The notes under the pieces: model-generated | The model's input: the letters and a program-made list of their open reading frames with translations, nothing else | Databases searched by the model: none | Told to the model about the DNA's origin: nothing | Shown here: positions 1-6,972 of the stretch, piece by piece | Layout: each line of letters begins with the position of its first letter | How positions within the stretch are numbered: the first letter of the stretch is position 1 | Translations under genes and position numbers: made by a program | Source of the DNA: an uncultured Oscillospiraceae bacterium | GTDB taxonomy: Bacteria; Bacillota; Clostridia; Oscillospirales; Oscillospiraceae | Assembly: GCA_900758955.1 (NCBI GenBank) | Contig: CAAETL010000159.1 | Coordinates: 1-8,821 of the forward strand | DNA: 8,821 nt | Reading direction: 5' to 3'

Positions 1-27
1 CGTCGGACGATTTTCGACTAAGAGAGA

Positions 28-1779
28 TTATGAAATGGTATATTTCGACCGATAGGCCTGGAAGTCCTGTTCAAATTCATTGTTGCCGGAAAATTTCAGG
101 TTATTGACATAGTCGTGTAATCCGTAGGAGGTGCGGTCAGCCGTTTCAATAATGGCGCCCGCCACGTTGGAGCAATGGTCGGAGATGCGCTCCAAATTGG
201 TCAGCAGATCGGAGAGGATAAAGCCCAATTCAATGGTGCAGACCCCTGTTTGGAGTCGGTGAATGTGATTTTTCCGAATCTCAAACACCAGCTCGTCCAC
301 GACCTGTTCCAGGGGCTCCACCTTTTTTGCCAGGGCCGAATCGTTGGAAGCGAAAGCGTCCGCAGTCATCTCCAAGATTTCAGTGATGGCGTTCGTGAGA
401 ATCCGAACTTCCTTTTGGCCGTCAAGAGAGAAGTTGACGCCTTTGTCCTGCATCTCCTGGGCGGATTCCAGAATGTTCACCGCGTGGTCGCCAATGCGTT
501 CAAAGTCGCCGATGTTGCGGAGAAGCTCAGAGGTTTTGCGGCTGTCATCCTCCGAGAGATCCCGGCCCGATAGCTTGACCAGATAACTGCCCAATTCGTC
601 TTCAAAATTATCCAGTTGGTCTTCCGCTGCTTCCACGGCGTCCGCCAATTTCTGATCGTATTTGTGGATGAGCTCCATGGCGGTGAGTACGGACTCCCGG
701 GCGAGAACCGACATACGGATGGTGAGCGCGCCGCATTCGGAGATGGCCACAGAGGGGGTGGCGAACAGGCGCTCGTCCATGAGCGCATGGGGAACCACTT
801 CGTCGCCCGGCTTGATGATCCTATACGCGATCTTTTCCAGCTGCTTGCTGAATGGGACCAGCATGCACGTGGTGACAACGTTAAAGACCGTGTGGGCGAA
901 GGCCACGCCCGCGGGGGTCATGGCGGCGTCCATGAACGCCAGGTCTACCGCCGCGTTGACGAGGATCAGAATGGTCAGGCAGACCGCCGTGCCGATGAGG
1001 TTGAAGGCCACGTGGACCACCGCTACCCGCTTGCCGTTTTTGTTGGAGCCGAAGCTGGACAGCAGGGCGGTGACGCAGGTGCCGATATTCTGTCCCATGA
1101 TAATGGGAATACCCATTCCGTAGGTGATGCTGCCCGTGCCGGACAGGGCCTGCAGGATACCAACCGATGCCGCCGAGCTCTGGATAATACCGGTGAAGGC
1201 GGCGCCCACCAGTACGCCCAAAATGGGGTTGCGGAAGGCGGTGAGCAGACTGGCGAATTCGGGCATGTCCTGTAGGGGCGCCATGGCGCCGCTCATCAGC
1301 TGCATGCCATACATCAGCACGGAAAACCCCAGGAAGATGGTGCCGATATCCCGTTTCTGCTTCTTTTTGCTGACCATAATCATGACAATGCCCGCAAACG
1401 CGAAGATCGGCGCGAAGCTCTCCGGCTTGAGCAGGCGCAGAAACACGTTTTCGCTCTCGATGCCCGACAGGGCCAGAATCCAGGCCGTAAGGGTGGTGCC
1501 GATGTTGGAGCCCATGATTACGCCCACCGTCTGCCCCAGTTTCATGATGCCTGAATTGACCAGGCCGACCAGCATCACGGTCATGGCGGAGGAGGACTGA
1601 ATGGCAATGGTAATGCCCGCGCCCAACAGCAGGCTTTGCCATTTGTGGGAAGTCATTTTCTTCAGGATGGTTTCCAGCTTTCCGCCGGCTAACTTTTCAA
1701 GTCCCGTGGACATGACGTTCATCCCATAGAGGAAAAAGGCCAGGCCTCCCACCAGTGTAATGATCGAAAAAATATCCAT
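28..1779 (-). CDS. Na/Pi cotransporter family protein with C-terminal PhoU-like domain
   Basis: Probable sodium-dependent phosphate uptake protein of the cytoplasmic membrane (NptA/YjbB-type, Na_Pi_cotrans family), 583 aa, a normal full length for the fused form. The N-terminal ~310 residues are hydrophobic and hold the two inverted-repeat halves typical of the family. Half one has QSSSA at residues 61-65 and GSNIGTT at 90-96; half two has QSS at 200-202 and GQNIGTC at 229-235. From about residue 340 the protein is soluble, helical and PhoU-like, with two metal-site motifs: ERIGDH (427-432) and ERISDH (530-535). PhoU modules usually link Pi transport to Pho signalling. The ATG start has an AGAGGT ribosome site 8 nt upstream. 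It is transcribed alone, after the terminator of the upstream regulator gene, from a region with a PHO-box-like array. The family call is secure. Direction of transport (uptake versus efflux, as argued for YjbB) cannot be read from sequence. Confidence 0.95.
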   Translation of the reverse strand: MDIFSIITLVGGLAFFLYGMNVMSTGLEKLAGGKLETILKKMTSHKWQSLLLGAGITIAIQSSSAMTVMLVGLVNSGIMKLGQTVGVIMGSNIGTTLTAWILALSGIESENVFLRLLKPESFAPIFAFAGIVMIMVSKKKQKRDIGTIFLGFSVLMYGMQLMSGAMAPLQDMPEFASLLTAFRNPILGVLVGAAFTGIIQSSAASVGILQALSGTGSITYGMGIPIIMGQNIGTCVTALLSSFGSNKNGKRVAVVHVAFNLIGTAVCLTILILVNAAVDLAFMDAAMTPAGVAFAHTVFNVVTTCMLVPFSKQLEKIAYRIIKPGDEVVPHALMDERLFATPSVAISECGALTIRMSVLARESVLTAMELIHKYDQKLADAVEAAEDQLDNFEDELGSYLVKLSGRDLSEDDSRKTSELLRNIGDFERIGDHAVNILESAQEMQDKGVNFSLDGQKEVRILTNAITEILEMTADAFASNDSALAKKVEPLEQVVDELVFEIRKNHIHRLQTGVCTIELGFILSDLLTNLERISDHCSNVAGAIIETADRTSYGLHDYVNNLKFSGNNEFEQDFQAYRSKYTIS

Positions 1780-1819
1780 GTGTCATTACCTCTTTTGTCT
1801 ACTCATTTTTCCCCTTCAG

Positions 1820-1872
1820 AATATCGTCTAGTCGTTAAATCTGTAATCACTTTTTTGTTAAATCTACGTAAA
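1820..1872 (-). promoter_or_regulatory. Putative PHO-box array and -10 element upstream of the Na/Pi transporter
   Basis: On the minus strand four hexamers follow one another: TTTACG (1867-1872), TTAACA (1856-1861), TGATTA (1844-1849) and TTAACG (1833-1838), separated by 5, 6 and 5 nt. This gives an 11-12 bp helical repeat. On the plus strand it appears as the 9-mer GTTAAATCT at 1834-1842 and again at 1857-1865. The layout matches the Bacillus PhoP rule (TT(A/C/T)ACA-like hexamers about 5 nt apart). A -10-like GATATT lies 7 nt downstream (1820-1825) and no good -35 is present, as expected for an activator-dependent promoter. The pattern is seen directly; the identity of the binding protein is inference. 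Confidence 0.5.
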
Positions 1873-1887
1873 CTGCAAAACGGCGCG

Positions 1888-1945
1888 AAAAAACCCGCCT
1901 CAGTAAATTCCATCTTTCTTGGTGGAATGCTACAAAGGCGGGTTT
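1888..1945 (-). terminator. Rho-independent terminator of the response regulator gene, two-part stem
   Basis: A perfect 10-bp outer stem (1936-1945 with 1891-1900) is followed on the minus strand by six Ts (1888-1893, partly in the stem base). Inside it is a second 8-bp stem (1921-1928 with 1907-1914, one G-U pair) with a 6-nt loop. An internal loop of 6 and 7 nt separates the two stems. It begins about 10 nt after the regulator stop codon and insulates the downstream phosphate transporter from it. Confidence 0.85.
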
Positions 1946-1955
1946 CTTGAGGGGC

Positions 1956-2633
1956 TTAGCTGCCCTTGGCGGTGATTTTATAGCCAATGCCGCGGACGGT
2001 CTCAATCAGGCTCCCGGCGGGGCCCAGCTTTTGCCGGAGGGTTCGGATATGCACATCCACCGTCCGGCTCTCCCGGGCCATGGTCTCGCCCCAGACCCGA
2101 GACAACAACTGATCCCGGGTTAAGACGATATCCATGTTTTCCAGCAGCAGGCAGAGCATTTCAAATTCCTTCAGGGTTAGCGTGACCGGCGCTGCGTTTA
2201 ATGTGACGATGTGCTTGGCTGGACAGACATACAGCCCGCCCAGGTGATACTCCTCCTCAGCCTTTCCCGTGTCCGTGCGCCGCAGAAGCGCTTTGACGCG
2301 GGAGAGCAGTTCCATCATGCGAAAGGGTTTCGGGACATAGTCATCGGCTCCGGAGTCCAGGCCGATGACCGTATCGTATTCGGTCCCCTTCGCCGTGAGC
2401 ATCATGATCGGCAACCGCTTGGTGGCGGCGGAGGCCCGCAGTCGGCGCAGAATGGACAGGCCATCCTCCTCAGGAAGCATAATATCCAACAGAATGAGTG
2501 AGGGAAGCTCCCGGTCCATCTGTTCCCAGAACGCGGAGGGACGAGCAAACCCCTCCGCCGCCAGCCCGGAGCTGTTCAGCGTGTAAAGAACCAACTCCCG
2601 AATGCTGTTGTCGTCTTCTACAATGTAAATCAC
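1956..2633 (-). CDS. PhoB/OmpR-family two-component response regulator
   Basis: DNA-binding transcription regulator of 225 aa with an N-terminal receiver domain (about 1-118) and a C-terminal OmpR/PhoB winged helix (about 128-222). The receiver has the acidic pocket EDD (6-8), phospho-acceptor Asp50 in LLDIMLPEEDG, Thr80 in MLTAKG and Lys102 in YVPKPF, so it looks fully phosphorylatable. The effector domain has the usual recognition-helix region (SRTVDVHIRTLRQKL) and the wing GIGYK. The frame is open to a GTG at 2642, but AGGAAGTG (a one-mismatch Shine-Dalgarno) overlaps that codon and sits 6 nt before a second GTG at 2633. Starting there gives MIYIVEDD, the usual beginning for this subfamily, so 2633 is preferred. 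No histidine kinase is adjacent. It lies 49 nt after the wall-hydrolase gene with no terminator between, so read-through is possible. Proximity to a PhoU-domain phosphate transporter suggests a Pho-type role; VanR-like or other roles are not excluded. Confidence 0.93.
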   Translation of the reverse strand: MIYIVEDDNSIRELVLYTLNSSGLAAEGFARPSAFWEQMDRELPSLILLDIMLPEEDGLSILRRLRASAATKRLPIMMLTAKGTEYDTVIGLDSGADDYVPKPFRMMELLSRVKALLRRTDTGKAEEEYHLGGLYVCPAKHIVTLNAAPVTLTLKEFEMLCLLLENMDIVLTRDQLLSRVWGETMARESRTVDVHIRTLRQKLGPAGSLIETVRGIGYKITAKGS

Positions 2634-2682
2634 AGGATGCACTTCCTATCAGAGAATCCGCCTATGCGCAGTCCGCCAGAAG

Positions 2683-4749
2683 TTAGTTGGGGATGAACTG
2701 CAGATTGACATCCACATTTCCGGGAATGCCGTCAACACTGCCCTTGGAGGTATACTGCCACATCTGGAAATTATAATAGAATTTAGGGGTGGTGGTATAC
2801 CCTGCGAACCACCAATCATAGTCCACAATATCCCTCAAGTCGTACTTAAAGTAGCCGCAATAGGTATTAAAGTATACCATGGGGGTATAGCCGGCGTTTT
2901 CTACGGTCTTACAGAAGGCCTGGGCGCACTTGCCCAGGTTGGCGGCGGTGATGTCGTTGGTTCTGGCGGTGGGACTGCTGACGTTCTCCCAGTCGAAGAC
3001 AACGGGATAGGTCACCCGGTAGCCTTTGATTTTCTCCAGGGTGATTTCCGCCTCCTGAATCGCCTCCTGCTCCGTGATTGCCTGGGAGAAGAAGTAGACG
3101 CCCACTTCCAGCCCGGCGGCCAAAGCGCCTTCCATGTTCTTGGTAAAGCTGGCGTCGTCATACAGATTGCCCGACGAGCCGTACCCCCGGCCGCCTACCC
3201 GGATAATGGCGTAATCAACCCCGGCGCTTTTTACCTTGTTCCAATCGATATCCCCCTGGTAAGAGGAGACGTCCACACCAATTTTGCAGGTGTAGTCCGG
3301 AGAGTTGTACAAGGTGAAGCCGTTGTAAGTGTAAAACTTGCTGGCGTCATATGTATTTAATGGAACGCCCGGCAGAATATCCAGCCATTTGCCGTTGTAC
3401 TGGAACTGGCCGTCGTGGTTTTCTTCCGGCACTTGCGGCGTGGAGGGCGTGGTGGTGGCGCCGCCATTGTGATTGTTTCCGGCGTTTTTGTTCTCCAGCT
3501 GCTCCATGCGCCAGATCATGGTGGTAATTTCCGCACGGGTGATGCGGTCGTTGGGCTTAAAGAGGGTCTTCCCATTTTCCTGGCTGCCTTCTAATACCCC
3601 TGCATCGTACAGGGAGAGTGCGGCGGGATCGGAGGTGTCTGAAAAAGGACTCTGGGTGGTGGAAGCGGGAAGCGCCAGCGCCTTCGCGGCCAGTTGGGCG
3701 ATCTCCAGACGGCTGATGGCCGCGTCCAAGTCCATGTTACTGTTCGCAGTAAAGCCTTTCTGGACTGCGAAGTTCAAGTATCCGCCGGCCCAATGTCCTT
3801 TGGCGGCGGGCTGAGCGTCATACCCGGCCCCCAGGACCACCAGCTTCAGGGCCTGTCCCGCGGTAATGGGCAGCTGGGGCGCAAAGGTGGTGGAGGAGTA
3901 GCCGTTTACAATTCCCGCTTTATACAGGTCATAGACGTAGGTGTAGTACCAGTCGCTGGGGGAGACGTCGGAAAAGCCGAGGGCTCCGGCGGCCGTCCAA
4001 CTGGCGGTGACGCGTTGGGTGGCCTTCACGGTCATGGATGAGGTAAGCAGGGTCCCGTCGGCCGTTTTCCAGCCGTCGAAGGTATAGCCGCTGCGGGTGG
4101 CTGTGGGAAGGGCGCCGTAGGAGGAGCCTTTAGCGTAGCAAACCGTGTCGTTTCCGGAAAGGGCGCCGCCATTTTCCTCCAGAATGAGGGCTGCAAAATG
4201 TTCGCCGCCCTCATAATTACCATAGAGAAGCAGTTCGGCCTCCTGTAGGCGGCGGTTGAGGCAGTCCTCGTCTACCTTGCTGTCCACATGGCTCCAAACC
4301 GCCAGGGAGTCGGCGACTTCCACCGGATTCTGCTGCTTCAGTCCCTGATAAAGATAGGTGGCGAACTGGGAGTCAGTCCAGCTTTCGCCCATGCTGAGGG
4401 AGAAGCTGACTAAGGCGTCAAACTGAGTTTGACTCAGGTCCAGGCTTTTTTCTTCGTTCAGGTCGTTGACGATCTCCTCGGCCGTTTCCGCTGACTCGGC
4501 CAGGAGCGCCAGCGCCTTTTCCTTGGTGATGCCATCGGGGTAGTCCCCTTTTTCGCAGGGGGTGTGGTAGCCGATGTACCATTTGCCGTCCTTGGAATAG
4601 GCATCGGCGGAGAACTCGTCGAAAGAGGCCAAAAAATTTAACCCTTTGCTGCTGAGGGCCAAATCCTCCCCGCCTGCGGCCAAAACGGTGGGACATAGGG
4701 TAAGGGCAATCGCTAGTGTGAGAAATAGGGACGTTAGTTTGTTTCGCAT
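2683..4749 (-). CDS. Secreted SLH-domain wall hydrolase with GH24-like and GH25 lysozyme domains
   Basis: Exported cell-surface protein, 688 aa. In order: a Sec signal peptide (1-24, MRNK then a hydrophobic core ending VLA-A); a phage-endolysin/GH24-like lysozyme domain (about 30-178, with QTQFDALVSF and a C-terminal RRLQEAELL typical of the family); an InlB B-repeat/Listeria-Bacteroides repeat (about 187-252, GYTFDGW); three SLH repeats (about 259-306, 318-360, 367-415; the third keeps ITRAE); a low-complexity linker (about 418-445); and a GH25 muramidase (about 489-685) with GVDVSSYQG, the catalytic DWE at 586-588 and VDVN near the end. GH25 enzymes cut the MurNAc-GlcNAc bond of peptidoglycan, and SLH repeats bind wall polymer. 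The frame is open to a GTG at 4809, but the ATG at 4749 starts the signal peptide, has GCGAGGT about 10 nt upstream, and the promoter places the transcript start just before 4809. Likely roles are wall remodelling or lysis of competitors. The GH24 active site looks altered (see findings). Confidence 0.93.
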   Translation of the reverse strand: MRNKLTSLFLTLAIALTLCPTVLAAGGEDLALSSKGLNFLASFDEFSADAYSKDGKWYIGYHTPCEKGDYPDGITKEKALALLAESAETAEEIVNDLNEEKSLDLSQTQFDALVSFSLSMGESWTDSQFATYLYQGLKQQNPVEVADSLAVWSHVDSKVDEDCLNRRLQEAELLLYGNYEGGEHFAALILEENGGALSGNDTVCYAKGSSYGALPTATRSGYTFDGWKTADGTLLTSSMTVKATQRVTASWTAAGALGFSDVSPSDWYYTYVYDLYKAGIVNGYSSTTFAPQLPITAGQALKLVVLGAGYDAQPAAKGHWAGGYLNFAVQKGFTANSNMDLDAAISRLEIAQLAAKALALPASTTQSPFSDTSDPAALSLYDAGVLEGSQENGKTLFKPNDRITRAEITTMIWRMEQLENKNAGNNHNGGATTTPSTPQVPEENHDGQFQYNGKWLDILPGVPLNTYDASKFYTYNGFTLYNSPDYTCKIGVDVSSYQGDIDWNKVKSAGVDYAIIRVGGRGYGSSGNLYDDASFTKNMEGALAAGLEVGVYFFSQAITEQEAIQEAEITLEKIKGYRVTYPVVFDWENVSSPTARTNDITAANLGKCAQAFCKTVENAGYTPMVYFNTYCGYFKYDLRDIVDYDWWFAGYTTTPKFYYNFQMWQYTSKGSVDGIPGNVDVNLQFIPN

Positions 4750-4820
4750 AATAGTAAGTACCTCGCTGGTCGTTGGGTGGAAGGGACGGAGAAGGGGGAT
4801 CCTGCACACAAGTAATATAT

Positions 4821-4849
4821 AGTGTAACAGATTATTCGACTACTTTCAA
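4821..4849 (-). promoter_or_regulatory. Sigma-A-type promoter of the SLH wall-hydrolase gene
   Basis: On the minus strand TTGAAA (4844-4849) and TACACT (4821-4826) are exactly 17 bp apart in an AT-rich stretch. The expected transcript start is near 4814, giving a leader of about 65 nt to the ATG at 4749. This argues against translation from the GTG at 4809, which would have no room for a ribosome site. Confidence 0.7.
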
Positions 4850-4941
4850 GACGGAATCCCAGTTGATACCTTTGGACGACAAAAAATGAACGGAGTTCCG
4901 AATTTCCCTGAAAACAGTCCCATTGTAGGAATTTACCAAAT

Positions 4942-4976
4942 AAAAAATCCGCTTCCAGCGATCAGCCGGAAGCGGA
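4942..4976 (-). terminator. Rho-independent terminator of the metallopeptidase/AI-2E/S-component operon
   Basis: A perfect 9-bp GC-rich stem (4968-4976 with 4948-4956) and an 11-nt loop are followed on the minus strand by six Ts (4942-4947). It starts 4 nt after the stop codon at 4981 and closes the three-gene unit upstream of the wall-hydrolase promoter. Confidence 0.92.
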
Positions 4977-4980
4977 GGGG

Positions 4981-5535
4981 TCAGTGTTTGAACCGTGAAC
5001 TGGAAAATATTTTAGGCCGCAGCTTAAATTCGTAGAGGGGCACAAAACGGCCTACCAGACAGTCATACAGCACGAACGTGATATTTCCCAAGGCAAGCAG
5101 CCCGAGAACGCCCCACAGGGTGTAGGTGGAAAATTCTTCTGTTAGCAGCGCGGGGGCCAGGATAAAAAACAAAATCGCGTAGGAAACAAGAAGGCAAAGA
5201 TTAAACACCACCAGTTTTCCCAGCCAACGAACGGGCCGCGGGTGGAGCCGCTCTAAAAGGGGACGAATCAGGGGGTAGTGGCCCAAAAGGAGGACAAATA
5301 AAATGGCCGATTCCTTATCCGGGGAGAGGAAAAGAGACAAAATGCTGACCACCACATAGAGGGCCTTGGCCGATGAGGCGCCGCATTCCCGTTGGGCGGG
5401 AATTAAGATGATACCCGCCAGTCCGGGACATAGAAAGGTGGCCAAAGGAATCAAACCGCCCAACAGCATAATCACTAACATCAGGGCGCCCAGCAGACCG
5501 CAAATGGCCATTTGTCTGCTTTTACTCATTTTCAT
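4981..5535 (-). CDS. Small integral membrane protein resembling an ECF transporter S component
   Basis: A 184-aa, mostly hydrophobic protein with about five to six predicted membrane helices: roughly 9-30, 35-48, 57-72, 76-92, 106-130 and 138-160. The N-terminus (KSRQMAICGLLGALMLVIML) is the basic-then-hydrophobic beginning common to ECF S components, the substrate-binding subunits that dock with a shared EcfA/EcfA'/EcfT module for vitamin or metal uptake. The C-terminus is basic (KLRPK...SRFKH), fitting a cytoplasmic end by the positive-inside rule. No EcfA or EcfT gene is nearby, which is normal for group II S components. Two in-frame ATGs exist; the first (5535) is chosen because AAGGAGA lies 5-6 nt upstream. 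It follows the AI-2E gene by 56 nt and is the last gene before the terminator. The membrane nature is clear; the S-component assignment is tentative and the substrate unknown. It could also be an uncharacterised membrane family. Confidence 0.8.
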   Translation of the reverse strand: MKMSKSRQMAICGLLGALMLVIMLLGGLIPLATFLCPGLAGIILIPAQRECGASSAKALYVVVSILSLFLSPDKESAILFVLLLGHYPLIRPLLERLHPRPVRWLGKLVVFNLCLLVSYAILFFILAPALLTEEFSTYTLWGVLGLLALGNITFVLYDCLVGRFVPLYEFKLRPKIFSSSRFKH

Positions 5536-5591
5536 GAAATTCTCCTTTTCCGATGACTGCGGTGCAAAATATCAGCCCGCGCTCGAGCCGG

Positions 5592-6902
5592 TTATTTAGG
5601 ATCTTGCGAGGGGCCGGATGGATTTCCGGGCTCTTCTTTGCCACTGCTCCTTGCGCCGGGGACTTCTGCTGTCTCGTCAGGGCCGGTAAGAGGGCCGATC
5701 TGGTCCTGATGCAGGTAAAAGAAACGACCCTCCTGGTCGATGGTGTCCACCGAAACATAGTCTTTGGTTTTTGTAGGCAAATGACGGCGATGGAGCAAAT
5801 ACTTGACGAGCTGCCCGAATAAATAGTATATCGTGGCAAAGAGGGGAACCCCCAGGATCATCCCCCAAAATCCCATCAGGTACTGGAACAGAAGCAGGGA
5901 AAAGAGAACCCAAAAAGCGGAGAGGCCCACGGAGTCGCCCAGAATCATAGGACCAATGACATTGCCGTCCAACTGCTGCAGCAGGATGATAAAAATAAGA
6001 AACATCAGGCAGGTGGCAGGCGCCTCCAGCAGCAGGAGAAACGCGCAGGGAATGGCGCCAATGATGGGACCGAAAATGGGGATAATATTGGTAACCCCCA
6101 CCACGGAGCTAATCAGAATGGCGTAGGGAATGCCCAGCAGATTCAGGCCAATCCAGCAAAGAATGCCAATAACCAGAGAATCAATGACTTTACCAGTGAT
6201 AAAGCCGCTGAAAATTTGGTTGATATGACGCAGGTGCTGCAAAATGGCGGCGCAAATTTTTCGGTTGCCGCACAGAGCGTAGAGGCATTTTTTGCTTTGG
6301 CCGACGAACTGGTCCCGGCTGATTAGCAGATAGACCATTACAATGATGCCGATACAAAGATTGAGAAACAGCTTGATAACCCAGAAGAGCCCAGTGGCCA
6401 AGGACTCCAAGGCTGCCAGCCAATCCCTCTCAAGCCAGGTTTCCAATCGGCTGGTAATTTGAATCCACGCCTGCGGCAGCAGATCGGATGATGCCATGTG
6501 TGCGCGCAGGAATTGTTCCACCGATTGGGAAAACGCCGCCAAGCGTTCCGGCAAATCAAGCACCATATTGTTTAAATTGGTAAGGAGCAGGGGAATCAGA
6601 TAGTAGCAGAAAAGCACCAGCCCGGTCAAAATGACCAGCGCGGAGGTGAGGACCGAGATGGCCCGGGCGGGTTTCTGCTTAAGTTTGCCGTGCATAAGCT
6701 GCCGTTCGAAGGCGCTCACAACAGGACAAAGGAGATAGGCCATGGCAATGCCGATCAGCACTGGCTGCAGTGCGGCGAAGAGACCTTTTCCAAATTGCCG
6801 AAGTCCGTGAGGCGGCGCAAATGTCTGGATGAGTATGACCAAAAGCACGCCCCCGAGGAGTAAGCCGCCATAGAACAGCCCTCGTTTATAATTTGGTTTC
6901 AT
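5592..6902 (-). CDS. AI-2E family transporter (TqsA/YdiK/PerM-like permease)
   Basis: Polytopic membrane protein, 436 aa, of the AI-2E/PerM exporter superfamily. Proposed roles for members include autoinducer-2 export (TqsA) and Na+(Li+)/H+ antiport. Two N-terminal helices (about 9-28 and 41-64) are followed by a helix at about 84-105. An amphipathic extracytoplasmic stretch (about 110-165) precedes the conserved C-terminal bundle. That bundle contains SGFITGKVIDSLVIG (232-246), the PYA...TNIIPIFGPIIGAIP region (259-285), QQLDGNVIGPMILG (309-322) and GFWGMILGVPLFA (344-356). A hydrophilic tail of about 65 residues (371-436) ends rich in Pro, Gly, Ser and acidic residues. The frame is open to 7106, but that would overlap the upstream gene; the ATG at 6902 has AAGGAA about 9 nt upstream and begins MKPNYKRG then the first helix. 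Middle gene of a three-gene unit. The family call is firm; the transported compound cannot be deduced. Confidence 0.94.
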   Translation of the reverse strand: MKPNYKRGLFYGGLLLGGVLLVILIQTFAPPHGLRQFGKGLFAALQPVLIGIAMAYLLCPVVSAFERQLMHGKLKQKPARAISVLTSALVILTGLVLFCYYLIPLLLTNLNNMVLDLPERLAAFSQSVEQFLRAHMASSDLLPQAWIQITSRLETWLERDWLAALESLATGLFWVIKLFLNLCIGIIVMVYLLISRDQFVGQSKKCLYALCGNRKICAAILQHLRHINQIFSGFITGKVIDSLVIGILCWIGLNLLGIPYAILISSVVGVTNIIPIFGPIIGAIPCAFLLLLEAPATCLMFLIFIILLQQLDGNVIGPMILGDSVGLSAFWVLFSLLLFQYLMGFWGMILGVPLFATIYYLFGQLVKYLLHRRHLPTKTKDYVSVDTIDQEGRFFYLHQDQIGPLTGPDETAEVPGARSSGKEEPGNPSGPSQDPK

Positions 6903-6920
6903 TGTGCGATTCCTTCCCCC

Positions 6921-6940
6921 GGAAAGCCCTTGCGCTTTCC
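6921..6940 (-). other. Intercistronic hairpin just upstream of the AI-2E gene ribosome site
   Basis: A perfect 7-bp stem, GGAAAGC (6921-6927) and GCTTTCC (6934-6940), with a 6-nt loop, lies in the 70-nt gap between the metallopeptidase and the AI-2E gene. There is no T-run, so it is not a terminator. It ends about 7 nt before the AAGGAA ribosome site and could affect mRNA processing or translation. Function is unproven. Confidence 0.4.
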
Positions 6941-6972
6941 CTCCAATGGCCGATCTAATGGGATGGTATGAT

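Noticed and set aside
616..1275. Long open frames on the plus strand and in other frames inside the Na/Pi transporter gene.
   Set aside because: They are antisense or frame shadows of a confidently identified gene, with no ribosome sites and low-complexity, Arg/Gly/His-rich products.
4750..4809. Upstream extension of the wall-hydrolase gene to a GTG at 4809 (20 extra residues).
   Set aside because: It would bury the signal peptide, and the promoter at 4821-4849 places the transcript start at about this codon.
4891..4900. Near-palindrome CGGAGTTCCG upstream of the wall-hydrolase promoter.
   Set aside because: Only four bases per arm pair, and it lies about 40 bp upstream of the -35 with no second copy; too weak to call an operator.
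5536..5591. Palindromic CTCGAG core between the AI-2E and S-component-like genes as a possible terminator or operator.
   Set aside because: The stem is short and imperfect, with no T-run; it looks like ordinary intercistronic sequence.
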